From Actinomycetota bacterium (lineage in GTDB: Bacteria; Actinomycetota; Actinomycetes; Nanopelagicales; Nanopelagicaceae): a stretch of DNA of 17,499 nt. The DNA lies in contig WLDZ01000009.1 of assembly GCA_009704515.1 (NCBI GenBank), positions 1-17,499 on the forward strand, in the 5' to 3' direction. Positions within the stretch are counted from its first letter, which is position 1, and every line of letters starts with the position of its first letter. Below, piece by piece: positions 7,454 to 15,964 of this stretch. The notes beneath the pieces are model-generated. The model saw nothing but the letters and a program-made list of their open reading frames with translations, searched no databases and had not been told where the DNA came from. The position numbers and the translations under genes are program-made.

Positions 7454-8877
7454 GCAAGTACCTGGTCAAACATTCCTTTACTCAGTCGCTTGGTAATCGT
7501 GATGGGGTATGCACCGGTGAAGCACGCGTTGCAATACCCGTCCTCTTTGCCGACAGCCTTCATCATTCCCTCAAGCGACAAGAATGCAAGTGAGTCGGCA
7601 CCAATTTCTTTGCGCAGTTCCTCTAAAGAAAGTCGTGATGAAATGAGGTCGTCATCGTGACCCATATCAACACCAAAGTGACATGCGTGTGTAATGGGCG
7701 GGCAGGTAATGCGTACGTGCACTTCGGTTGCTCCTGCATCGCGTAGCAAAGCGACAAGTCGACCGGCTGTCGTTCCACGAACGAGCGAGTCGTCAATCAT
7801 GATGACGCGCTTGCCTTCTAGGTTTTCGGCAAGCGTGTTGAACTTCATTGCCACGCCCTTGTCGCGCATGCTTTGTGTTGGCTCAATAAATGTGCGACCG
7901 ATGTATCGGTTTTTAATGAGTCCGTCGTTGTACGGAATGCCGCTGACGCGAGAGAAACCTACGGCTGCAGGAATAGATGAGTCAGGTACCGGCACCACAA
8001 CGTCTGCATCAACCGTTGCTTCAATGGCTAGTTGTTCGCCAAGGCGCTGACGCACCGAGTGCACGCTGCGGTTGTCCCACTGCGAATCAGGTCGCGAGAA
8101 ATAGACGAATTCAAATGTGCATCGCGCTTGAGGCACATGCGGAATTTGTGCTTGCTTGCGAATAAGTTCGGTTCCTTGTGCGGTAACAATTTCACCAGGT
8201 TGCACTTCACTGATTTCGGTGCAATCAAGCGTGCGTAAAGCGCATGTTTCAGAGGCAAACGCCCAGCCTCCATTAGGTAACCTGCCAAGTGAAAGCGGTC
8301 GAAAACCCCACGGGTCGCGCACGCAAATAACGCGATTTTCGGCGAGGATGACCAATGAATATGCCCCTTGCCAAGCGGGAAGCGTGCGTTCGAGGCGTGT
8401 TTCCCACGATGCGCCTCCAGCACTTGCAAGCATGAGCGTGATCACTTCGGTGTCGCTGCTTGCAGTCAGTCCGAATCCTTTAGTCAGTAATTCTTCGCGA
8501 AGTTCGGGTGCATTCACCAAGTTGCCATTGTGCGCGACGGCAAGTGGGCCGTGAATGGTTTCTACCATGAAGGGCTGCGCGTTTCGTGCACCTGGAGCTC
8601 CTGTTGTGGAATAGCGCGTGTGGCCAATGGCGTGTTGACCGGTAAGCGGCGCAAGTGTGTGCGGAGTAAAGACTTGACCAACAAGACCAACGTCTTTATG
8701 AAGCCGTGCCTGCTTACCATCTGCAACCGCGATGCCAGCTGCCTCTTGTCCACGGTGTTGCAAAGCAAACAATCCAAAGAAAGAGAGCTGAGCAGCATCT
8801 GATTCAGTTGACGAAATAGCGAGTACTCCGCACTCTTCGCGCGGTGCATCACATGAAAAGGGGTGCTGACGTTTCAT
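7450..8877 (-). CDS. purF: Amidophosphoribosyltransferase
   Basis: PurF makes 5-phosphoribosylamine from PRPP and glutamine, the committed first step. The 475-residue protein is of the Bacillus type. A short propeptide ends before E-E-C-G-V, so Cys16 becomes the N-terminal glutaminase nucleophile after processing. The glutaminase domain contains L-Q-H-R-G-Q-E-A-A-G-I near 39 and H-N-G-N-L near 116. The synthase domain carries the PRPP motif V-I-M-I-D-D-S-L-V-R-G-T-T at 358-370. Cys253, Cys399, Cys449 and Cys452 (C-T-F-E-F-V-Y-F, H-A-C-H-F, Y-C-N-A-C-F) match the four ligands of the structural Fe-S cluster of this class. ATG 8877 overlaps the purC stop as ATGA. No strong Shine-Dalgarno sequence is visible, so expression probably depends on coupling. 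Confidence 0.97.
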   Translation of the reverse strand: MKRQHPFSCDAPREECGVLAISSTESDAAQLSFFGLFALQHRGQEAAGIAVADGKQARLHKDVGLVGQVFTPHTLAPLTGQHAIGHTRYSTTGAPGARNAQPFMVETIHGPLAVAHNGNLVNAPELREELLTKGFGLTASSDTEVITLMLASAGGASWETRLERTLPAWQGAYSLVILAENRVICVRDPWGFRPLSLGRLPNGGWAFASETCALRTLDCTEISEVQPGEIVTAQGTELIRKQAQIPHVPQARCTFEFVYFSRPDSQWDNRSVHSVRQRLGEQLAIEATVDADVVVPVPDSSIPAAVGFSRVSGIPYNDGLIKNRYIGRTFIEPTQSMRDKGVAMKFNTLAENLEGKRVIMIDDSLVRGTTAGRLVALLRDAGATEVHVRITCPPITHACHFGVDMGHDDDLISSRLSLEELRKEIGADSLAFLSLEGMMKAVGKEDGYCNACFTGAYPITITKRLSKGMFDQVLA

Positions 8878-9821
8878 AAGATATTTGCTTTCTGTAGAGC
8901 CGATATGAGTCGTTGTTGAATTGGGTATTCGCCCGGAGCAAATGCGGTTCCAGTGATGCGTTCATATGCGGTGATGTAACGCCTAGTTGTCGTTGCAATC
9001 ACCACCTCGTCAAGCACAGGAGGTGTTCCATCTCCGCGGTAGCCAACGGCGTGAAGTGCCAAACGAATTGGTTCTTTGTCCAGGCTTTCTGGTTCTTTGC
9101 CTGCAGCAAGTCGCTCTTCGTATGAGGAGATTTCCCAGAAACGTGAAGAATCAGGAGTATGCATTTCGTCGATGATGATCACTTCGCCATGTGGCAGGGT
9201 TCCAAATTCGTACTTTGTGTCGGCTAGGAGAAGCCCTGCACGTTGAGCAATTTGCTGTCCGCGTGCGAAGAGCGAGAGTGCGGCTTTTTGTACCGTTGCC
9301 CATGTTGCTGCGTCAACCAACCCGCGGTCTACTACTTCGGAATTTGTAAGAGGTTCATCGTGGGCGCCAGCGTCACCTTTTGTGGTTGGCGTAATGATCG
9401 CTTCCGGGAGCAGCGTATTTTTGGTAATTCCATCTGCAAACGAGTAGCCGTAAATTTTGCGTTTGCCCTGTTCGTATTGCTTCCAAATACTGGTGCTTGT
9501 TGATCCGGTCATGACACCGCGAACAACGACTTCTACGGGTAGCGGTGTTGCGCCTTTAGCAATAGTTGCATTTTGATCTGGTAACGAAACGATGTGGTTG
9601 CCGATGATGTCGGTTGTGTTGGCGAACCACCATGCTGCGAGTTGATTCAGTACTTGGCCTTTATAGGGAACTGCAGCAACGATTTGGTCAAAGGCTGACA
9701 ATCGATCGGTAGTGATGAACAGTCGCTCGTTTTGAGGAAGGGAATATGCCACTCGTACTTTGCCCACCGAACGGCCGGGAAGCGGCAATGAAATATCAGT
9801 ACACGGGTCAACTACGAGCAA
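8874..9821 (-). CDS. purC: SAICAR synthetase
   Basis: PurC joins aspartate to CAIR using ATP, step 8 in the numbering that includes the carboxylation. The length of 315 residues is that of the longer, ADE1-like class rather than the roughly 237-residue E. coli form. Visible motifs are G-R-S-V-G-K-V-R near 16, T-T-D-R-L-S-A-F-D at 37-45, V-V-V-R-G-V-M-T-G-S near 98-107, L-A-D-T-K-Y-E-F-G at 199-207 and D-E-M-H-T-P-D-S-S-R-F-W at 218-229. The start is TTG 9821-9819, chosen because AAGGAG sits six bases upstream and no in-frame ATG or GTG exists before the first conserved motif. It overlaps the end of purQ by 14 bases. PurE/PurK, which supply its substrate, are not in the window. Confidence 0.96.
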   Translation of the reverse strand: MLVVDPCTDISLPLPGRSVGKVRVAYSLPQNERLFITTDRLSAFDQIVAAVPYKGQVLNQLAAWWFANTTDIIGNHIVSLPDQNATIAKGATPLPVEVVVRGVMTGSTSTSIWKQYEQGKRKIYGYSFADGITKNTLLPEAIITPTTKGDAGAHDEPLTNSEVVDRGLVDAATWATVQKAALSLFARGQQIAQRAGLLLADTKYEFGTLPHGEVIIIDEMHTPDSSRFWEISSYEERLAAGKEPESLDKEPIRLALHAVGYRGDGTPPVLDEVVIATTTRRYITAYERITGTAFAPGEYPIQQRLISALQKANIL

Positions 9822-10536
9822 TTGCTACTCCTTGCTCGAAGAGCCGAAGTCCGAGGCCATGTGCATGACCACGGTGGAACTGGGGGTGCTGGCGCGCAAC
9901 GACATGATTTTCAGGGTGGGGCATAAGCCCGAGTACGAAGCCTGTTTCGTCACAGATTCCTGCAATGTCATCGCAACTTCCATTTGGGTTACGTCCCGAA
10001 TATGTCAGCGCGATTTGATCGTTTTCGCGCAGATGCGAAAGTGTTTCGTCGCTTGCAGTGAACCGACCTTCGCCATGGGCGATAGGGCAGTAAATGTCTT
10101 CGGTGAGGTTTTGTGTCCATACACTGCGTTTTGAAGTTGGCTTCATTGAGATCCAACTGCATTGAAAACCACCAACCTCATTGTGTCCAAGTGCGGCGCG
10201 ATGCTTACCTGGCAACACTCCAAGACGCACAAGAGTTTGGAAGCCATTGCAAATTCCAATAATTGGTTTGCCTGATTGCACAGCATTGAGTAATGAGTCA
10301 CCCAGAATTTCTGAAAGTTCGAGCGCAAATAATCTTCCTGCACCAAGTGCGTCGGCAAAAGAAAATCCACCAGCAACTACAACTATTTGGGCGGTGTCAA
10401 TGGCATGCGGCTGTTCGCGGAGTTGGTGCATGTTGAGAGCAGTCGAAGTTGCACCAGCCTGTTGTAAAGCAAACATCACGTCGGGGTGGCGATTCGTGCC
10501 AGGTGCAGTAAGTACGAGTGCATGTGGTGAGTTCAC
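9808..10536 (-). CDS. purQ: Phosphoribosylformylglycinamidine synthase, glutaminase subunit
   Basis: PurQ releases ammonia from glutamine for PurL (FGAM synthesis, step 4). It is a class I glutamine amidotransferase. With 242 residues from GTG 10536, it shows A-P-G-T-N near the start, G-G-F-S-F-A-D-A-L-G-A-G near 56-67, the nucleophile in G-I-C-N-G-F-Q (Cys96), P-I-A-H-G-E-G-R-F and G-L-M-P-H-P-E, where His207 and Glu209 complete the triad. GTG 10536 forms a GTGA overlap with the purL stop, like the neighbouring junctions. A GTG at 10551 would add five residues and is less likely. Many PurQ proteins have Cys after P-G-T-N; here it is Arg. Separate PurQ fits the small-PurL type complex. Confidence 0.95.
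   Translation of the reverse strand: MNSPHALVLTAPGTNRHPDVMFALQQAGATSTALNMHQLREQPHAIDTAQIVVVAGGFSFADALGAGRLFALELSEILGDSLLNAVQSGKPIIGICNGFQTLVRLGVLPGKHRAALGHNEVGGFQCSWISMKPTSKRSVWTQNLTEDIYCPIAHGEGRFTASDETLSHLRENDQIALTYSGRNPNGSCDDIAGICDETGFVLGLMPHPENHVVARQHPQFHRGHAHGLGLRLFEQGVAIARS
9828..9833 (-). promoter_or_regulatory. Shine-Dalgarno sequence that fixes the purC TTG start
   Basis: AAGGAG on the minus strand lies six bases before the TTG codon at 9821-9819, inside the 3' end of purQ. It is one of the two best ribosome binding sites in the cluster (the other precedes guaB) and is the main reason to accept a TTG start for purC. Confidence 0.75.
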
Positions 10537-13355
10537 TGCGGTGCCTGCCACACGGTCAACATCGTGTCAACTGAAAGCGCGCTGTTGTCTGGAAGCACGA
10601 GGAATGGTGTTGTAGTTACCGAACCAATAACTTGCGCACCAGGTAGTGCTGTCAATACGTCACTAACGTGCGCAGCCTCAACTTCAAGAACGAGACGTCC
10701 GAGAGATTCGCTGAATAGGTGAGTGTGTGCATCGTCAGTGGGAAGTAGTGCGACTCCAAGTCGGCCTGCCATTGCCATTTCAGCAACGGTTACACCAAGC
10801 CCACCTTCGCTGCAGTCATGGCATGAACGAATTTTCTGTTGCAGCATCAGCGCGTGCACTGCTCGGTAATGAGTAGGCGATTGCTCATCAAACGAAGGCA
10901 CGCAAGTTGATTGCGCATTGCACACCATGGCGGCATGGCTTCCGCCAAATTCGGGAAGCGTTCGCCCGACCAAAATGATGGTGTTACCAGCGCCTTTCAA
11001 GTCGGCAGTGACGGTGCGGTTTGCGTTTGGCACATGAGCAACGGCGGTAATCACCAGCGTGGGTGGCACGGAATGGCGTTCGCCGTCGCTACCGAGGTAT
11101 TCGTTATTCAACGAGTCTTTGCCCGACACGAATGGCGCGGCAAACGCGTGCGCGCCAGTAACACAACCATCTACTGCGGCTACGAGTTCGCCAAGTGTGG
11201 TCTCTCGGCGCGGGTCGCCCCACGAAAAGTTGTCGAGAAGCACGGCTTTGTCGGGGTCGGCGCCAACGGCCACAACGTTGCGCATTGCTTCGTCGATGCA
11301 AGCAAGAGCCATGCGCTCCGCGTCGTGAATGCCAAACCAGGGGTTGACTCCAATGCCAATCGCGAAGCCAAAATCATCAAGCGGTTCTGCAATAACCACG
11401 CCGTCTCCGTGACCATCACCAACTTGACCAACAAGGGGGCGCACTGCAGTTGCCCCTCGAATTTCATGGTCATAGCGATGGATAACAGAAGCCTTGCTGG
11501 CAATGTTTGGGTGACCAAGTAACGCCATCAAGATGTCTGCGACGTTGTGTTGGGAAAGCCAATTCGGTGCGCTTTTATCTGCTGTTCGGTTTGGTTTCGG
11601 CATGACTGCGCGCATGTTTCGCTGCGGTCTTCCGTTGTGTAAAAAATCGGTATCTAATTGCAGCACGGGTTCGCTGTTGTAGGTAACAACAAGCTGGTTG
11701 TCTCCCGTAAATTCACCCATGTCGGTGTACTCCACGCCATGCAGCACACATAGCGTGCGCAGGTCTTCGCACTGTTGAGGAGCAACAGCAAGCACCATTC
11801 GCTCTTGAGCTTCAGATAACCAAATTTCCCACGGTGCGAGCCCAGGGTATTTCAAAGGTGCGTGTGTCAGTTCAACGCGTGCTCCAACTCTTTCTGCCAT
11901 TTCGCCAATTGCAGAAGACAAACCACCCGCACCACAATCGGTAATTGCTCGATACAAATGCTGTGCATCAGCAAGAAGATCAATCACCAATTTCTCGGTA
12001 ATTGGGTCGCCAATTTGCACGCTCGCGCCAGATACATCACCAGTTGTTGCATCCATGGTCATCGATGAAAAGGTCGCACCGCGAAGCCCATCGCGACCTG
12101 TGCGACCACCCAATACAACAATGCGATCACGAGGCTGTGGCACAACTTGATCGATATATGAATTTGATGTGCCAATGCAACCTGCGTACACCAATGGATT
12201 TGCCGTATACCCAGAGTCGTACAACACGGCTCCAGCAACTGTTGGAAGACCGATCTTGTTCCCGTAATCTGCAATTCCGTCAATCACTCCATCGCGTGTG
12301 CGCCGAGGCGGGAACACTCCTTCGGGCAAAGTCAAGGTGTCAGTGTCGGGTGGACCAAAACATAAGATGTTGGTGCATGCAATTGGAGTGTGCTGAGCAC
12401 CCATGATGTCCCGAATAACTCCGCCAACTCCAGTGTTTGCTCCACCGAAAGGTTCAATTGCGCTTGGGTGATTATGCGTCTCACATTTCACAGCCAATGT
12501 GCGACCTGGCGTCAAACTGATAATTCCCGCATTGCCAACAAATGAGCTCACGACATACGGCGCATTGATTTTGTCGGTGCTTGCGCGCAATTGGTTTATG
12601 AGCGATGGTCGAGAAGCACCGCTTTCGGTAGTGATATTTGCGCGAAAAGTCTTGTGCGCGCAATGCTCACTCCATGTTTGGGCAATGGTTTCAAGCTCAA
12701 CATCGGTGGGGTGAACGCCACGCTGGGAAAAGTGTTCGCGAACAGCAATCAACTCCTCCGGGTCAAGTGCAAGGCCGCGTTCCCTGTTGATAACAGACAG
12801 TTGTTCAGGTGTAGTTGTGGAATCTATGGGTACACGATTCACTGCAATCGTTGCAATTGCTTGCGTATCCACAAACAGTGGCTCGATAGGGGAATCCACG
12901 CTCCAACGCTCAATGATTGGGTTTGCCAGGAGAGCAGAGATGAGTCTGTTGAGTTCGCTCGGTGCAAGCGATCCCTGAAGTACAAAACGCTTACCACTGG
13001 CCACACCGTCAATTGGCAGATCCATCCGTTGAATTACGCGGAGCAATTCGTCTGTAGTGGCGTCGGTGACGCCAGGGTGCAGCGCTGTCTCTACAACATG
13101 CTCGCGGGCGGTGCTACTGAGATTCCATTCACCTTGTTGCAGCAACGAGTCGACCAACAAAGACTCAAGCAACAGTTTTGTGTCGTCGTGAATATTTCCA
13201 CGGAAGAACACTAAGTCGGAAACATGGATTCCCGTAAGCGCAGTGATTCCTAAATCATGCGCAGATTGCAGTAGCGCAATTGCCCGAGGATCGGTGTTCT
13301 GAGAAGTGATACACAAGTGCTCGGACGTCAAAATTGAGCCCGCACCGCCTCCCAT
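10533..13355 (-). CDS. purL: Phosphoribosylformylglycinamidine synthase, PurS-PurL fusion
   Basis: PurL uses ATP and ammonia from PurQ to convert FGAR to FGAM. The protein has 940 residues, against about 740 for a normal small PurL. The extra N-terminal 170 or so residues look like two PurS-like halves (about 13-75 and 85-155); the second contains A-L-H-P-G-V-T-D-A, the usual PurS opening. The catalytic part follows: [11 protein letters not shown] at 227-237, [16 protein letters not shown] near 291-306, D-C-G-A-G-G-L-S near 473, and a second AIRS-type half with H-D-C-S-E-G-G-L-G near 846-854. There is no glutaminase domain, in agreement with the separate purQ. ATG 13355 has no Shine-Dalgarno sequence but a -10-like TAATGT six bases upstream, which suggests leaderless translation. 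It is the first gene of the overlapping block. Confidence 0.95.
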   Translation of the reverse strand: MGGGAGSILTSEHLCITSQNTDPRAIALLQSAHDLGITALTGIHVSDLVFFRGNIHDDTKLLLESLLVDSLLQQGEWNLSSTAREHVVETALHPGVTDATTDELLRVIQRMDLPIDGVASGKRFVLQGSLAPSELNRLISALLANPIIERWSVDSPIEPLFVDTQAIATIAVNRVPIDSTTTPEQLSVINRERGLALDPEELIAVREHFSQRGVHPTDVELETIAQTWSEHCAHKTFRANITTESGASRPSLINQLRASTDKINAPYVVSSFVGNAGIISLTPGRTLAVKCETHNHPSAIEPFGGANTGVGGVIRDIMGAQHTPIACTNILCFGPPDTDTLTLPEGVFPPRRTRDGVIDGIADYGNKIGLPTVAGAVLYDSGYTANPLVYAGCIGTSNSYIDQVVPQPRDRIVVLGGRTGRDGLRGATFSSMTMDATTGDVSGASVQIGDPITEKLVIDLLADAQHLYRAITDCGAGGLSSAIGEMAERVGARVELTHAPLKYPGLAPWEIWLSEAQERMVLAVAPQQCEDLRTLCVLHGVEYTDMGEFTGDNQLVVTYNSEPVLQLDTDFLHNGRPQRNMRAVMPKPNRTADKSAPNWLSQHNVADILMALLGHPNIASKASVIHRYDHEIRGATAVRPLVGQVGDGHGDGVVIAEPLDDFGFAIGIGVNPWFGIHDAERMALACIDEAMRNVVAVGADPDKAVLLDNFSWGDPRRETTLGELVAAVDGCVTGAHAFAAPFVSGKDSLNNEYLGSDGERHSVPPTLVITAVAHVPNANRTVTADLKGAGNTIILVGRTLPEFGGSHAAMVCNAQSTCVPSFDEQSPTHYRAVHALMLQQKIRSCHDCSEGGLGVTVAEMAMAGRLGVALLPTDDAHTHLFSESLGRLVLEVEAAHVSDVLTALPGAQVIGSVTTTPFLVLPDNSALSVDTMLTVWQAPQ

Positions 13356-13361
13356 AGCGCG

Positions 13362-13367
13362 ACATTA
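13362..13367 (-). promoter_or_regulatory. Probable -10 element of a leaderless purL promoter
   Basis: On the minus strand TAATGT is followed by six bases (CGCGCT) and then the purL ATG. This is the spacing at which actinobacterial -10 elements produce mRNAs beginning at the start codon (established for mycobacteria). No Shine-Dalgarno sequence precedes the ATG. TTGAAA lies 14 bases upstream of the hexamer, too close for a normal -35, so the -35 is unclear. Confidence 0.5.
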
Positions 13368-13412
13368 GTTGTCAGAACTTTTTTCAAGCCTCGGTTTGAA
13401 CAAAAAGTCAAC
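13368..13412. repeat. 45-bp imperfect inverted repeat upstream of purL, possible operator
   Basis: Read on the minus strand, GTTG-A-CTTTT-TG-TTCAA is answered after eight bases (ACCGAGGC) by TTGAA-AAAAG-TTCTGA-CAAC. Each block has its complement in mirrored order, with bulges between blocks. The repeat directly abuts the purL -10 hexamer and fills half of the purH-purL gap. It could be an operator for a purine repressor or, as RNA, a hairpin at the end of the purH transcript. No long T run follows it, which argues against a simple terminator. Confidence 0.4.
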
Positions 13413-13441
13413 AAACAGTCGTCACACTCTTTACAAAAAGT

Positions 13442-14935
13442 TCAGTGTCGAAAATGTCGCGTGCCAGTGAAGATCATGACCATGCCATGCTCATTGGCGG
13501 CTGCGATCGAGTCTTCGTCTCGCTGGCTACCGCCAGGCTGAACGATGACCGAAATACCGTGTCGAGCAAGCAAATCTGGGCCGTCGCGGAACGGGAAAAA
13601 TGCATCGCTCGCCGCTACTGCGCCATGAGCACGATCACCAGCTCTCTCGCACGCAAGTCGGGCAGCATCAATCCGGTTTTGCTGGCCTCCACCAATTCCT
13701 ACGGTTTGACCATTGCTCACCAGTGTGATGGCATTCGAAGAAACCGATGCGCACGCAACCCATGCAACTACAGCATCGGCAAGTTGTTCTTCAGTTGGAG
13801 TCGCGGTGGACACCACTTTCCATGACTCAACCGGTGTTTCCACTACATCCACGTCCTGGATGAGCATTCCACCATCGATGGAACGCATATGGAGATGTCC
13901 GCCTGTTGGCTGTTCAGCAGCGATGATCCGCAGGTTCTTTTTTGATTTCAGCAGAGCCAAAGCTTCGGAGGTAAATTCTGGCGCAATAACCACTTCGGTG
14001 AAGATGTCAATCACGTGCTCGGCGACCGTGGTATCAACCGTGCGATTCAATGCGACAATTCCTCCAAAAGCACTTATGGGGTCGCAGGCCAACGCTCGCT
14101 CATAGGCCAATTCAATAGTTTTTGCAACAGCCATTCCGCACGGGTTTGCGTGCTTGATGATGGCAACGCATGGGCTGTCAAAATTGGACACCAAGTTCCA
14201 TGCAGATTCGCCATCGAGCACGTTTAAATAACTCATTTCTTTGCCGCCTAATTGTTTTGCGGTGTTCCACCAACTCGCGTTACCAACAATTCGGTATCTG
14301 GCACCTTGTTGATGTGGGTTCTCGCCATAGCGCAATATGTCTTCACGTACGAGATGGATGCTCATTCGTTCAGGAAGAGATGTAGTTTCATCGCTAAACC
14401 ACCGCGCTACTTGTGCGTCGTATTCCGCGGTCGCGGCAAACGCCTGTGCAGCAAGAGACTTCCTCATTGTGGAATTGATTCCACTTGGAGACTTCAGTGC
14501 ATCAAGTATTTCGCTGTATTGCATCGGATCGGTAACCACCGCTACGTGGGCGTGGTTCTTGGCGGCAGCGCGGACCATGGCAGGGCCACCAACATCGATG
14601 AGTTCAATACTTGGATTGCTGGAAAACGGATACAGGTTTACAACAGCTAGTGAGATTGGCAAAATATTTAGTTGTTGCATCTCGGCAACATGTGCGGGGT
14701 CGCTGATATCTCCAAGAAGCGCACCATGGATAGACGGATGCAACGTGACAACACGGTGTCCCAAGATTGCGGGGTAACCGGTAATTTCGGCAACATCAAT
14801 GACTGGTACTCCTGCATCTGAAATGACCGATGCTGTGCCACCGCTAGATATGAGCTCCCAGCCAAGTTCGTGCAGTTGTCGAGCGAATTCGACGATTCCT
14901 GTTTTGTCGTACACACTGAGCAACGCGCGAGGCAT
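13442..14935 (-). CDS. purH: Bifunctional AICAR transformylase / IMP cyclohydrolase
   Basis: PurH performs the last two steps to IMP: formylation of AICAR with 10-formyltetrahydrofolate, then ring closure. The 497-residue protein has the cyclohydrolase domain at about 1-190 ([22 protein letters not shown] at 100-104, [15 protein letters not shown] near 114-128). The transformylase domain has R-Y-G-E-N-P-H-Q near 202, the catalytic pair in I-K-H-A-N-P-C-G (Lys261, His262), S-S-N-A-I, S-D-A-F-F-P-F and the C-terminal T-G-T-R-H-F. In the usual R-V-K-T-L-H-P motif the Lys is Val (Val63); it corresponds to Lys66 of vertebrate ATIC in the cyclohydrolase site. Tyr102, Asp114 and Lys126 are kept. ATG 14935 follows the EamA stop by four bases with no clear Shine-Dalgarno sequence. 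Confidence 0.96.
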   Translation of the reverse strand: MPRALLSVYDKTGIVEFARQLHELGWELISSGGTASVISDAGVPVIDVAEITGYPAILGHRVVTLHPSIHGALLGDISDPAHVAEMQQLNILPISLAVVNLYPFSSNPSIELIDVGGPAMVRAAAKNHAHVAVVTDPMQYSEILDALKSPSGINSTMRKSLAAQAFAATAEYDAQVARWFSDETTSLPERMSIHLVREDILRYGENPHQQGARYRIVGNASWWNTAKQLGGKEMSYLNVLDGESAWNLVSNFDSPCVAIIKHANPCGMAVAKTIELAYERALACDPISAFGGIVALNRTVDTTVAEHVIDIFTEVVIAPEFTSEALALLKSKKNLRIIAAEQPTGGHLHMRSIDGGMLIQDVDVVETPVESWKVVSTATPTEEQLADAVVAWVACASVSSNAITLVSNGQTVGIGGGQQNRIDAARLACERAGDRAHGAVAASDAFFPFRDGPDLLARHGISVIVQPGGSQRDEDSIAAANEHGMVMIFTGTRHFRH

Positions 14936-14939
14936 GTGC

Positions 14940-15812
14940 TCAGTGTTTCATATTTGAAGTAGTACCGAGTGACTCGTAAGCGAGTGCGACAATGACGATA
15001 ACTATGCCCAGCCATGCAAGTGCAGCAGGTCGTTCATTCAGCACCAATACGCCAAGCATCGTTGCAACAACAGGTTCGCCGAGGGTGATCATGGTGGTTT
15101 CACGCGGTTCTAGGTGCGTGAGACCGCTTGCATATGCCCAATAGGCAAGCGCAACTGTGACAATTCCAAGCCACAGCCCGAGCGAAAAACCTCCAGATGT
15201 GAGTACCCAATCAATATTGACAAAAAATAATGTTGGACTCAGCATGACTGCAGCGATACCGAACACTCGCGCCATGGCAACATCGCTCGCAACTCCCGAC
15301 TCGACAATGCGCTTGCTAGCGAGTGCAAACAGCGCATAACCCAAACCCGCACTAAGCGCGTAAATAATCCCACTTGCCGAAACTGTTGTGTTATCGCCCG
15401 AAAGCACAATGAGCGACATTCCGGCAATGGCGATACCTGTTGCCAACATCCATGTGCGAGAAGGGATCGAACGAAACAACATTGCCGACAGAACTCCAGT
15501 AAGAATTGGCGCCGAGCCAAGCGCCACCACCGTGCCAACGGCGACACCAGTGTCGTGAACGGCTGCAAAAAAGGTTGCCCCGTACATGGCCTGGCCAAAG
15601 CCTGCAATGACCCATATATATAGGGGTAGTGCAACTGTGGCCACATGTGGCTTACGGGTAAGTGCAGCGATGGCAAATAGGGCAATTGCACCGACGATAA
15701 AACGAATAGCGGCAACTCCAAGCGATGTGGCACTGTCTGGCCCAAGTGCTCGCGATGTGCCAGTTGTGGCGAAACAGATTGCCGCAAACAGCACCAACAG
15801 TCGTGAACGCAC
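14940..15812 (-). CDS. EamA/DMT-superfamily permease
   Basis: This integral membrane protein of 290 residues is of the normal size for two EamA repeats. About ten hydrophobic helices are visible, starting with L-L-V-L-F-A-A-I-C-F-A-T-T-G-T. The first repeat contains A-A-I-R-F-I-V-G-A; the second repeat near the end contains L-E-P-R-E-T-T-M-I-T-L-G-E-P-V-V-A-T followed by a helix with L-N-E-R-P, a hallmark of the family. Members export amino acids, nucleobases or other small metabolites, and the substrate here is not evident. An upstream ATG at 15965 is open, but the added residues are the antisense of tRNA-Arg(TCT), so GTG 15812 is chosen. The stop is four bases before purH, so the two are almost certainly co-transcribed. 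Confidence 0.88.
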   Translation of the reverse strand: MRSRLLVLFAAICFATTGTSRALGPDSATSLGVAAIRFIVGAIALFAIAALTRKPHVATVALPLYIWVIAGFGQAMYGATFFAAVHDTGVAVGTVVALGSAPILTGVLSAMLFRSIPSRTWMLATGIAIAGMSLIVLSGDNTTVSASGIIYALSAGLGYALFALASKRIVESGVASDVAMARVFGIAAVMLSPTLFFVNIDWVLTSGGFSLGLWLGIVTVALAYWAYASGLTHLEPRETTMITLGEPVVATMLGVLVLNERPAALAWLGIVIVIVALAYESLGTTSNMKH

Positions 15813-15818
15813 GGCTAA

Positions 15819-15824
15819 ACGGTA
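15819..15824 (-). promoter_or_regulatory. Possible -10 hexamer for leaderless EamA-purH mRNA
   Basis: TACCGT on the minus strand fits TAnnnT and is six bases (TTAGCC) before the chosen GTG start. The same CTACCGT string also occurs fifteen bases further upstream. There is no Shine-Dalgarno sequence and no convincing -35. The region 15813-15857 separates this gene from the divergent tRNA-Arg(TCT). Confidence 0.3.
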
Positions 15825-15857
15825 GTTGAGTGGACGGTAGATTTGAGCAAGCAGATT

Positions 15858-15931
15858 GCTCCCGTAGCTCAGATGGATAGAGCGGCGGACTTCTAATCCG
15901 TAGGTCGTAGGTTCGATTCCTACCGGGGGCG
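15858..15931 (+). tRNA. tRNA-Arg(TCT), CCA not encoded
   Basis: The acceptor stem GCTCCCG (15858-15864) pairs with CGGGGGC (15924-15930) with one U-G pair. The D arm is TAGCTCAGATGGATAGAGC. The anticodon arm is GCGGA-CTTCTAA-TCCGT, giving anticodon TCT, which reads AGA. The T arm is GTAGGTTCGATTCCTAC. The discriminator is G15931, followed by CAA, so the CCA end must be added enzymatically, unlike the other tRNA-Arg in the window. Confidence 0.95.
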
Positions 15932-15964
15932 CAATTGCAAATGAGCGTGTGAATATCGCGCGCA

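Noticed and set aside
6705..7496. Open frame of 263 residues on the plus strand opposite purDM
   Set aside because: It is fully antisense to the well-supported PurD coding sequence, shows no family motif, and has a composition typical of a reverse-frame shadow.
12591..13214. Open frame of 207 residues on the plus strand opposite the 5' part of purL
   Set aside because: It is antisense to the PurS-PurL extension, is Cys-rich with no recognisable motif, and has no ribosome binding site.
13406..13411. TTGACT as the -35 element of purL
   Set aside because: The hexamer is a good -35 match but lies 38 bases from TAATGT, and no -10-like hexamer occurs at 16-18 bases. It is part of the inverted repeat instead.
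13356..13441. Guanine/purine riboswitch before purL
   Set aside because: The gap is only 86 bases, no three-way junction with the conserved purine-aptamer core is visible, and the -10 placement suggests there is no leader RNA.
15858..15931. tRNA-Arg genes as integration sites of a mobile element
   Set aside because: No integrase, transposase or repeat of the tRNA 3' end is found nearby, and the neighbouring genes are housekeeping or metabolic genes.
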